The notes under the pieces are model-generated. The model did no database searches. It was not told the DNA's origin and worked only from the letters and a program-made list of their open reading frames with translations. 5,836 bases of DNA, taken from Bacteroidales bacterium. Its GTDB lineage: Bacteria; Bacteroidota; Bacteroidia; Bacteroidales; P3. The stretch spans positions 1-5,836 of the forward strand of contig JAGBSA010000125.1 in assembly GCA_017632095.1 (NCBI GenBank), in the 5' to 3' direction. The position numbers and the translations under genes are program-made. Below, piece after piece: positions 1 through 5,419 of this stretch (position 1 is its first letter; each line of letters starts with the position of its first letter).

Positions 1-49
1 CAAGTCTTCTTTTTATCTATATCGATTCCTCATTATACCCCTATCAATA

Positions 50-802
50 CTACATCATATCTTGTTCTTTTGCAAAATCCATATAGGCTTTCGAGAATGT
101 AAGCGAATCCTTTTCAGGATAACGCACTTCGGTAAACACTTTTGCAAGATTTTCTTGTTTAGATTCTTTTATGTATTTTTGAATTTGAGGCAGCTTTTCA
201 AAATCTTCATACAGCCTTTCCAAGTCCTCAGAAGTATAATCTTGATATTGCTCATCGTGAACAACTGCTTCAAGTGGCAATCTTTCGGTTAATTCCGGCA
301 TTGTTGCGGGATAGCCAAGCGTAATAGTCGTTACAGGCACTACATGCTTAGGAAGATTCAACAATTCTGCAATTGGCTTAGCCATATAGGTAACTGTACC
401 AAGATAACACGCACCTATACCAAGCGTTTCCGCAGCAGTAACCATAGCTTGCGAGCAAATAGTTGCATCAATCGTCGAAACCTGAAACCAAAGAAAGTTA
501 TTGTAAGATGGTTTCGCATTTCTAATTTCGCAATACTTATGAAAACGATTCACATCGGCACAAACCGTAAGAACAACATCAGCATTTTTCACCATAGGTT
601 GCCCAAAGTGTAATTTACATAAAGCATCTTTGTTTTCTTGTTTTCGGGTTACTATCGTAGAATAAAGTTGCATATTTCCACAATTTGAAGCTCTCATACC
701 GGCTTCAAGAATCTTATCTAAATCTTCTTTTTCTATCTTTCTATCTGTATATTCACGCACAGTGCGTCTTGACAACAGTGTATCCAACATTTCTTTTGAC
801 AT
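50..802 (-). CDS. NfsA/FRP-like flavin nitroreductase (NAD(P)H-dependent oxidoreductase)
   Basis: Predicted cytoplasmic FMN enzyme that uses NAD(P)H to reduce nitro compounds, quinones or flavins; the natural substrate cannot be read from sequence. The 250-residue protein opens with the family's FMN-phosphate motif SRRTVREY (residues 11-18), followed by the helix EAGMRASNCGN (33-43). A second FMN-site segment, ETLGIGACYLGT, lies at 125-136. The segment TERLPLEAVVHDEQY (172-186) is typical of the larger NfsA/FRP subgroup rather than the shorter NfsB type, and the length matches NfsA (about 240). A charged helical tail (190-250) completes the fold. There is no signal peptide. The ATG at 802 is chosen because the family N-terminus begins there and a good promoter lies about 45 bp upstream; no Shine-Dalgarno is visible, as is usual in Bacteroidetes. 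The stop is TAG. It is transcribed divergently from the amidase gene. The family assignment is firm, the substrate open. Confidence 0.93.
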   Translation of the reverse strand: MSKEMLDTLLSRRTVREYTDRKIEKEDLDKILEAGMRASNCGNMQLYSTIVTRKQENKDALCKLHFGQPMVKNADVVLTVCADVNRFHKYCEIRNAKPSYNNFLWFQVSTIDATICSQAMVTAAETLGIGACYLGTVTYMAKPIAELLNLPKHVVPVTTITLGYPATMPELTERLPLEAVVHDEQYQDYTSEDLERLYEDFEKLPQIQKYIKESKQENLAKVFTEVRYPEKDSLTFSKAYMDFAKEQDMM

Positions 803-845
803 AGTATTTCACATGTTTTATTTGCAATTCATTTTAATCCGTCTG

Positions 846-878
846 CAAAGATACAACAAAGAATGCAATAGGTTCAAG
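846..878 (-). promoter_or_regulatory. Bacteroidetes-type promoter of the nitroreductase gene
   Basis: Read on the minus strand, 853-846 is TATCTTTG, a perfect match to the Bacteroidetes -7 consensus TAnnTTTG. A CTTG at 878-875, 21 bp further upstream, can serve as a relaxed -33 (TTTG) element. Transcription would start near 839-841, giving a leader of about 40 nt before the ATG at 802. The -7 match is directly visible; the -33 element and start point are inferred. Confidence 0.7.
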
Positions 879-898
879 CTTTTCACCCATCAAAAACA

Positions 899-916
899 AC
901 TTATATCCATATAAGT
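899..916. promoter_or_regulatory. 18-bp perfect palindrome, candidate operator
   Basis: ACTTATATCCATATAAGT has two exactly complementary 8-bp arms (899-906 and 909-916) around a 2-bp CC spacer. It lies between the divergent genes, about 45 bp upstream of the -7 box of the nitroreductase promoter. Arms of this size and spacing suit a dimeric helix-turn-helix or Fur/PerR-like regulator, but I cannot assign a family. The symmetry is seen directly; the operator role is inference, and AT-rich DNA yields such palindromes by chance more often than average DNA. Confidence 0.45.
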
Positions 917-925
917 ATTTAATCC

Positions 926-1009
926 AATTTTCTAAATCTTTGTTTTAATTTTCTAAAACGAAGAAAGAAAAAATTAAAACGAAGTTTCAGCAGAACAAAA
1001 CGAAGATTC
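926..1009. repeat. Degenerate tandem array of four 21-bp units with core AAAACGAAG
   Basis: The 9-mer AAAACGAAG occurs at 955-963, 976-984 and 997-1005, so starts are exactly 21 bp apart. A separate 11-mer, AATTTTCTAAA, occurs at 926-936 and 947-957, again 21 bp apart, which extends the period one unit leftward. The stretch therefore parses into units 926-946, 947-967, 968-988 and 989-1009; the first unit has a diverged core (AAATCTTTG). Twenty-one base pairs is two helical turns, so the cores face the same side of the DNA. This is the pattern of an iteron-like array for a protein that binds cooperatively, probably acting on the amidase gene downstream, the nitroreductase gene upstream, or both. 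Nothing suggests a replication origin. The repeat is seen directly; its role is inferred. Confidence 0.65.
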
Positions 1010-1018
1010 GTTTGTTCT
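992..1018. repeat. Inverted repeat overlapping the last 21-bp unit
   Basis: AAACGAA (998-1004) and TTCGTTT (1007-1013) are perfectly complementary around a 2-bp GA spacer. Pairing extends outward to AGAAC (992-996) and GTTCT (1014-1018) if one A in the left arm is bulged, giving about 12 paired bases. The left arm includes most of the third AAAACGAAG core, so the palindrome may present that half-site in both orientations. It precedes a candidate amidase -7 box by about 20 bp, where a bound repressor could block RNA polymerase. A terminator is unlikely because no gene reads into this region from upstream. Confidence 0.45.
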
Positions 1019-1047
1019 CTTTTCATCAATCATTTATTTAAGATTTG
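1011..1047 (+). promoter_or_regulatory. Weak candidate promoter for the amidase gene
   Basis: TTTG at 1011-1014 could be a -33 element, and TAAGATTTG at 1039-1047 resembles the -7 consensus TAnnTTTG but has three rather than two bases between TA and TTTG. The spacing (24 bp) is on the long side. Transcription would start near 1053, leaving an A-rich leader of about 36 nt before the ATG at 1089, which suits Bacteroidetes. AATCTTTG at 935-942 is an alternative with one mismatch but no -33 partner. Confidence 0.3.
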
Positions 1048-1088
1048 ATTTCAATAATACATTTTCAAAAACCAAAAAACCTAAAATC

Positions 1089-2171
1089 ATGAAAAAGAAA
1101 CTTTTAACCTTGATTACAGCAGCGTTTTTATTCATTCCAAACGCCACAGAAGCTTGTACGGGAATAACTTTAAGAACAAAAAGCGGAGAAATTGTTGTTG
1201 GGCGTACTATAGAATGGGCTTTAACGGCTTTGAATAGCAGTTACACCATAGTCCCTCGAGGTTTCACTCAACGTTCTCTTGTTCCCAACGGAGGTAAAGA
1301 AGGAAAAGAATTTACTGCTCGCTACGGTTATGTCGGGCTTTCTGTGGAACAACCTGAGTTTATAATGGAAGGAGTAAATGAAGCAGGACTTTCGGCTGGC
1401 TTATTCTACTTTCCTAATTATGGGAAGTACCAAGAATACGTAGTAAGCACGAAACACCGCACCATAAGCGACTTTCAACTTGTTGCATGGATACTTGGCA
1501 GTTTCAAATCCATAGATGAAGTAAAGGAAGGCATGAAAGACGTGATTGTTGTGGGAATCGACCCTCGTAGCTCCACTGTTCATTGGCGTGTTGTAGAAGA
1601 ATCGGGACGTCAAATCGTGATTGAAATCATCGATGGCAAAGCTCACTTTCACGAAAACACACTTGGAGTTCTCACAAATTCGCCTAGCTTCGATTGGCAC
1701 TTGACAAACCTCAACAATTACGTCAATCTATTCCCCGGAAGTGCGAAAAGCAGAGCATTAGGCAATATAACACTAAGCTCAATTGGCGGAGGAAGTGGAC
1801 TACTTGGCATTCCGGGAGATTTAACTCCACCTTCACGCTTTGTAAGAGCCGCCTTCTTCCAAACATCTGCACCTTTATTAAACACAAGCGAAGAAACCGT
1901 CATACAAGCCTTTCATATACTTAACAATTTCGACATTCCAATTGGCGTACAATTTGCAGATTCAAGAACAATACCGGATATTCCGAGTGCAACTCAGTGG
2001 ACGGTGGTAACAGATTTGAAGAATCGTTGTATTTATTATAGAACTATGTACAATGCAGAGATAAGATGCCTGGACTTAAAAAGCATTCAATTTGACAAAG
2101 TAAAGCTTCAAACCAAGCCATTAGATGAAACAAAAACGCAACCTATCCGAAAAATAATCGTAAAAAGATAA
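1089..2171 (+). CDS. Exported choloylglycine hydrolase / penicillin V acylase family amidase
   Basis: Ntn-type linear amide hydrolase (peptidase family C59), predicted to be exported to the periplasm. The family splits conjugated bile salts, penicillin V or N-acyl homoserine lactones. Residues 1-22 form a Sec signal peptide (three Lys, hydrophobic core, cleavage after Ala22), and removal exposes Cys23, the expected N-terminal nucleophile. Other active-site equivalents are Arg39 and Glu42 in GRTIEW (bile-salt hydrolases have Asp at the second position), Asn197 in LTNSP, and Arg250/Arg253 in SRFVR. LTNLNNY (205-211) and LLGIPGDL (238-245) are also typical. Where bile-salt hydrolases carry Asn before FP, this protein has Tyr107 (YFPNYG), as in penicillin V acylases. 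That favours acylase-like rather than bile-salt specificity, but Gram-negative members are poorly predictable. The 360 residues are full length for an exported member. The gene stands alone, between a divergent promoter region and a hairpin terminator. Confidence 0.9.
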   Translation: MKKKLLTLITAAFLFIPNATEACTGITLRTKSGEIVVGRTIEWALTALNSSYTIVPRGFTQRSLVPNGGKEGKEFTARYGYVGLSVEQPEFIMEGVNEAGLSAGLFYFPNYGKYQEYVVSTKHRTISDFQLVAWILGSFKSIDEVKEGMKDVIVVGIDPRSSTVHWRVVEESGRQIVIEIIDGKAHFHENTLGVLTNSPSFDWHLTNLNNYVNLFPGSAKSRALGNITLSSIGGGSGLLGIPGDLTPPSRFVRAAFFQTSAPLLNTSEETVIQAFHILNNFDIPIGVQFADSRTIPDIPSATQWTVVTDLKNRCIYYRTMYNAEIRCLDLKSIQFDKVKLQTKPLDETKTQPIRKIIVKR

Positions 2172-2196
2172 AAACAACACACGAATCAATAGTTAA

Positions 2197-2228
2197 AAAC
2201 CGCATATCTCTAAATGAGTATGCGGTTT
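2197..2228. terminator. Bidirectional hairpin terminator between convergent genes
   Basis: AAACCGCATA (2197-2206) pairs perfectly with TATGCGGTTT (2219-2228). After a single-base bulge, CTC (2208-2210) pairs with GAG (2216-2218), closing a 5-nt loop. On the plus strand the stem runs into TTTCCTTTATTT; on the minus strand it is followed by a short T run. It lies 25 bp after the amidase stop and 22 bp beyond the stop of the convergent outer-membrane gene, so it can serve both. Confidence 0.85.
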
Positions 2229-2250
2229 CCTTTATTTAGTTTCAATCGAA

Positions 2251-2865
2251 TTAAAACTGATAATACAGATTTAGTGTTATGTAATTATGATATTGAGCAT
2301 TCTCAACCTTCACATCATAATCCTCAAACTCATATCCACCTTTACGAATACTCAATATCGAATAATTGTATGCCAAATTAAAAGACCAATGCTCTCCAAG
2401 CGAATAATTAAGTCCGCCCATAGCCAAAAGATTGAACGGTCTAAAAGGATTTTCAGCTCTACCAGCGTCTCCTCCGCCTGTTGTTTGCTCTTTTTGCGTA
2501 ATCAAAACCGAAGGTGTCAATCCTGCTTTCAAGGTTATCTTGTCTGTTATTTTGTATCCTGCACTCAAAACAAAATCTACATAAGATGTAAGAATCTCTG
2601 GACGGGAATAATCCATATTTTTGCTACTTGCTTGTCTGCTTCCCTTGGTCGTATAGGCTATATCCATTTGATAAACCCAAATGTTACCTTGGTCTAATTT
2701 GACAAAAGCACCGGCATTAAAACCTATCTTATTGTAACCCGTCATTGCATCACCATCAACTTGCGAAGGAGTTAAACCAAACGAAATTCCCGCATCAAAC
2801 TCCTGAGCTTGCGCAAAAGAACACGCAAATACAATTAACAAAAATAAGCAAGCAAATCTTTTCAT
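2251..2865 (-). CDS. Small outer-membrane beta-barrel protein (PorT-like/OMP_b-brl family)
   Basis: The 204-residue protein has a clear signal peptide (MKRF, then a hydrophobic core to residue 18, cleavage at AQA-QE, 20/21). The mature part is made of alternating polar/hydrophobic strands rich in Gly, Tyr and Phe, for example FDAGISFGL (23-31), KIGFNAGAFVKL (46-57) and WSFNLAYNYSI. It ends in NLYYQF, the terminal Phe used by the BAM machinery to recognise outer-membrane proteins. Size and pattern fit an eight-stranded barrel of the Bacteroidetes outer-membrane beta-barrel (PorT-like) group. Membership of this broad group does not imply the type IX secretion role of true PorT. A Gly-rich stretch, TTGGGDAGRAENPF, probably forms an external loop. 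It lies 19 nt after the hydrolase gene and is probably the last gene of the leftward transcript. Specific function unknown. Confidence 0.8.
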   Translation of the reverse strand: MKRFACLFLLIVFACSFAQAQEFDAGISFGLTPSQVDGDAMTGYNKIGFNAGAFVKLDQGNIWVYQMDIAYTTKGSRQASSKNMDYSRPEILTSYVDFVLSAGYKITDKITLKAGLTPSVLITQKEQTTGGGDAGRAENPFRPFNLLAMGGLNYSLGEHWSFNLAYNYSILSIRKGGYEFEDYDVKVENAQYHNYITLNLYYQF

Positions 2866-2884
2866 TTTCGATTCCGTTTTTTAT

Positions 2885-3520
2885 TTACGACAAGAAAGGA
2901 TTGTAATCCTTTTCATCTTTAACTGTTGTTTCAGGTCCGTGTCCCGGATACACTATTGTAGTGTCGGATAAGGTAAGTATATTCTCTCTAATGTTTTGCA
3001 ATAACAAATCCAAATCGCCTCCTTGCAAATCGGTTCTTCCTATACTTTGAGAGAAAAGGGCATCACCTGTAATGATATAAGCTTCCGCTTGGTTATAGTA
3101 GCACAAACTTCCCGGACAATGGCCAGAGCATTCTATGGATTTTAATTTTGACTCTCCAAAGTGTATCTCTTCTCCCGCAACTATTGTTTTAACATTCACC
3201 TTTTCCATATTCATTGGATTGAATCCCATAGCTACAGCTTGCCAAGCAGCGGTTTGCAATATCTCTGTTGCAGATGCAGACACTGTAAGCGGTAATCCGA
3301 ATTCTTCACATGCAAATTCAGCACCACACAAATGGTCAATATGAGGGTGTGTAAGCAAGATATGTTTTACCACCAAGCCCTTTGACTTTATGAAATCTCT
3401 AATCTCTTGCTTTTCTCTCTCTGTTTGAGAGCACACATCTACCAATACACATTCCTTAGTATTGTCATACAAAACGTAAGTATTGACTCCGAAATGATTT
3501 TGTGTTATTATATCTACCAT
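2885..3520 (-). CDS. Metallo-beta-lactamase-fold hydrolase, glyoxalase II/YcbL-like
   Basis: Cytoplasmic di-metal hydrolase of 211 residues. All metal ligands of the glyoxalase II group are visible: the THPHIDH motif (57-63; His58, His60, Asp62, His63), His134 in SGHCPGS, Asp153 in TGDALF, and His194 in PGHG. The segment GRTDLQGGD (161-169) and the ending DYNPFL are typical of the short YcbL-type members, which lack the C-terminal substrate-binding domain of classical glyoxalase II (about 250 residues). The likely reaction is hydrolysis of a thioester such as S-lactoylglutathione or a related thiol conjugate; bacteria of this group usually lack glutathione, so the real substrate is open. No rhodanese domain is present, which argues against a persulfide dioxygenase fusion. 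The ATG at 3520 gives the canonical N-terminus (NHFGVNTYVL). It lies 44 nt after mazG and 19 nt before the outer-membrane gene on the same strand. Confidence 0.9.
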   Translation of the reverse strand: MVDIITQNHFGVNTYVLYDNTKECVLVDVCSQTEREKQEIRDFIKSKGLVVKHILLTHPHIDHLCGAEFACEEFGLPLTVSASATEILQTAAWQAVAMGFNPMNMEKVNVKTIVAGEEIHFGESKLKSIECSGHCPGSLCYYNQAEAYIITGDALFSQSIGRTDLQGGDLDLLLQNIRENILTLSDTTIVYPGHGPETTVKDEKDYNPFLS

Positions 3521-3564
3521 AAATATTGATTCTAATTTATCGTTTCTTCTTTTTGTTACCTTTG

Positions 3565-4356
3565 TTATTTAGATTTAGATGCGGTCTTTGCCCTTTGCCA
3601 CAATTCCTCCATTTGTTCCAATGACATATCTGTAAGACTTATGCCTTTCGATTCAGCCATTTGTTCTATGTATTCGAAGCGTTGAATGAATTTCTTATTG
3701 GTTTGTTCCAACGAATGTGAGGGATTGATATCCATTTTGCGAGCATAATTTATCATTGCAAAGAGTAAATCTCCAAACTCTTCGCTTATTCGTTCTTTAT
3801 TCTCTGCTTTGGCAACTTCTTCTTTCAACTCCCCTATCTCTTCTTCAACTTTCAGCCAAGTATCTTCGGCATTCTCCCAATCAAAACCCACTCCTGCTGC
3901 TTTTTCTTGAAGTCTGTATGCCTTGATTATTGATTCCAATCCTCTCGGAACGCCGGACAGCACACCCTTTCTTCCTTCTGTGAGTTTGATTTGCTCCCAT
4001 GTCTTTCTGACATCATCAGCTGTTTCGGCAACTCTTTCTCCGTAAATATGAGGGTGGCGTCTTATCAACTTCTCACAAAGAGAGTCTATCACTGATTTTA
4101 TATCGTATTTCTCATCTTCTTGACCTATCTTTGCGTAAAAGACGATATGCAAAAGCAAATCTCCAAGTTCCTTTTTTATATCTTCGGTATCGTTATCCTC
4201 TATCGCTTGTGCCAACTCGTAAACTTCCTCTATGGTGTTTGGTTTCAAAGAAAGGTTGGTTTGTTTCCTATCCCACGGACACTTTTCTCTGAGTGTGTCC
4301 ATTATTTCCAACAATTTGGCAAACGAGTCTAAGGCTTCCTTATATTTTTCTTGCAT
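3565..4356 (-). CDS. mazG: MazG nucleoside triphosphate pyrophosphohydrolase
   Basis: Hydrolyses nucleoside triphosphates to monophosphate and pyrophosphate in the cytoplasm, cleaning aberrant nucleotides from the pool and, in E. coli, affecting ppGpp. The protein has 263 residues, the same length as E. coli MazG, and both tandem all-alpha MazG domains. In the first, CPWDRKQT (26-33) is the family hallmark, and EEVYE (43-47) plus ELGD (63-66) supply the acidic magnesium ligands. RRHPHIYG (99-106) links the domains. In the second domain, EEEIGE (171-176) and EEFGD (192-196) repeat the EExxE/ExxD pattern, so both look metal-competent. The length and two-domain layout separate it from single-domain phage MazG proteins. 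It starts 22 nt after the glycosyltransferase stop. No mazEF toxin-antitoxin genes are adjacent, unlike in E. coli. Confidence 0.96.
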   Translation of the reverse strand: MQEKYKEALDSFAKLLEIMDTLREKCPWDRKQTNLSLKPNTIEEVYELAQAIEDNDTEDIKKELGDLLLHIVFYAKIGQEDEKYDIKSVIDSLCEKLIRRHPHIYGERVAETADDVRKTWEQIKLTEGRKGVLSGVPRGLESIIKAYRLQEKAAGVGFDWENAEDTWLKVEEEIGELKEEVAKAENKERISEEFGDLLFAMINYARKMDINPSHSLEQTNKKFIQRFEYIEQMAESKGISLTDMSLEQMEELWQRAKTASKSK

Positions 4357-4378
4357 TTGAAATAATCATTTTCAGGGT

Positions 4379-5380
4379 TTAATCCTCACTCCACGAGTTT
4401 ACAATTTCTGCAATCTTGGCAACATCTTGTTGTTGCATACATTTGAAGTGTCCTTTGGGGCATTTGTCATATCCTAACTTACTACAAGGACGACATTTCA
4501 AGTTCTTAACTTCGAAATTATAGGTTTTACCCTCTGCATTTTTTGCTCTGTAAGGATACATTCCAAGTTGCGGTACTGTATTTCCCCACACTGCTACTAT
4601 ATTCTTATCGAAGGCTGAGGCTATATGCATAAGTCCTGTGTCAGGAGTAACGATTCCCAAAGAGTGTTTCAAAAGATATGCGCTTTGATTTATATCATAG
4701 GCTCCGCAAGCATTGAATACTTTTGTTCCAACACCCTGTTCTATTGCCATAGCTTTGTTTCTGTCTTGCGGTCCTCCAAGAAGGATAATCGGTTTGCGAA
4801 TAGCTTGACACAAGTCTATCATTAAATTCAACGGCATTTGCTTTGTTTCATGCTTACTTCCTACAACACAAGCCACATATCCGTTTTGAAATTCAAAAGG
4901 CAAAGCATCTCCGCCTATAGAATCTTCTTCTTGCAAAAAGTAATCAAGTCCCTTGCCATCGTTTTTTACTTCCAAATCTCTGACTGCCTCAAAATATCTG
5001 TCCACTATATGAACGGCCGGCATAAAATTAAGTTTGCAATTAACCAAAAGCCACTTACGAAAATTCAACTTTGGAAACGAGTTCGACTTTACGCCTAAGG
5101 ATTTCTTTATTCTAAAACTTCGTAAATTCTTTTGCAGATCTACCACATAGGAAAACTCTTCTGAGCGAAGATTATCTAAAACCTGAGACAAATCAGACTT
5201 AAAAACGTGTAATTTATCTATGTATTTATTGTTCCGTAGAAGGCTTGCATTTTCTAATTTGGTCAAATAATGCAACTCAACTCCCTTTACCTGTTCCTTT
5301 AACGCCCTTATAACAGGTGTAGTCAAAACAATATCTCCAATAGAGCTAAATCTGATAACTAATATCTTTGTTTTTTTCAT
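4379..5380 (-). CDS. Glycosyltransferase family 9 protein (heptosyltransferase-like)
   Basis: Predicted GT-B enzyme that transfers a sugar, typically heptose, to the inner core of lipopolysaccharide at the cytoplasmic face of the inner membrane. In 333 residues it shows the GT9 N-terminal signature ILVIRFSSIGDIVLTTPVIRALK (6-28), with Asp16 at the usual catalytic position. The C-terminal sugar-nucleotide domain has IILLGGPQDR (198-207) and TPDTGLMHIASAF (245-257), followed by VAVWGNT. A cysteine cluster, CRPCSKLGYDKC then GHFKC (Cys296, Cys299, Cys307, Cys314), sits near the C-terminus, a feature seen in part of this family. There is no signal peptide or membrane segment. The ATG at 5380 begins directly before the first beta strand. 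The gene follows sufB by 39 nt and precedes mazG by 22 nt. The family is secure; heptose as donor is inferred from the family. Confidence 0.92.
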   Translation of the reverse strand: MKKTKILVIRFSSIGDIVLTTPVIRALKEQVKGVELHYLTKLENASLLRNNKYIDKLHVFKSDLSQVLDNLRSEEFSYVVDLQKNLRSFRIKKSLGVKSNSFPKLNFRKWLLVNCKLNFMPAVHIVDRYFEAVRDLEVKNDGKGLDYFLQEEDSIGGDALPFEFQNGYVACVVGSKHETKQMPLNLMIDLCQAIRKPIILLGGPQDRNKAMAIEQGVGTKVFNACGAYDINQSAYLLKHSLGIVTPDTGLMHIASAFDKNIVAVWGNTVPQLGMYPYRAKNAEGKTYNFEVKNLKCRPCSKLGYDKCPKGHFKCMQQQDVAKIAEIVNSWSED

Positions 5381-5419
5381 CTGTTTCTTTTATTCTCAGA
5401 GTTTAAGCATGATACCATT

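Noticed and set aside
1..49. A terminator downstream of the nitroreductase gene
   Set aside because: I found no stable stem with a following T run in these 49 bases; the end of that transcript lies outside the window or is not hairpin-based.
818..832. Four-codon minus-strand ORF (ATG AAT TGC AAA TAA) in the nitroreductase leader
   Set aside because: Too short, with no ribosome-binding context or leader-peptide composition; best explained by chance.
935..942. AATCTTTG as the main amidase promoter -7 box
   Set aside because: It has one mismatch, no upstream -33 partner, and would give an unusually long leader of about 140 nt; it is kept only as an alternative.
926..1009. The 21-bp array as a CRISPR array or plasmid iteron origin
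   Set aside because: Units are contiguous, without unique spacers of CRISPR length, and no rep or cas gene is nearby; the setting is a divergent promoter region.
1149..1160. Amidase as a lipoprotein because Cys23 follows a signal peptide
   Set aside because: The residues before Cys (Thr-Glu-Ala) do not form a lipobox, and this Cys is the family nucleophile that must be a free N-terminus.
2287..2697. 136-codon plus-strand open frame opposite the outer-membrane protein gene
   Set aside because: It lies fully antisense to a gene with a clear signal peptide and C-terminal Phe; its translation has no recognisable domain and looks like a shadow frame.
3557..3564. TACCTTTG, a perfect plus-strand -7 consensus between mazG and the hydrolase gene
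   Set aside because: It points antisense to both genes and has no TTTG-like -33 element at 19-23 bp; an 8-mer with two free positions is expected by chance in a window of this size.
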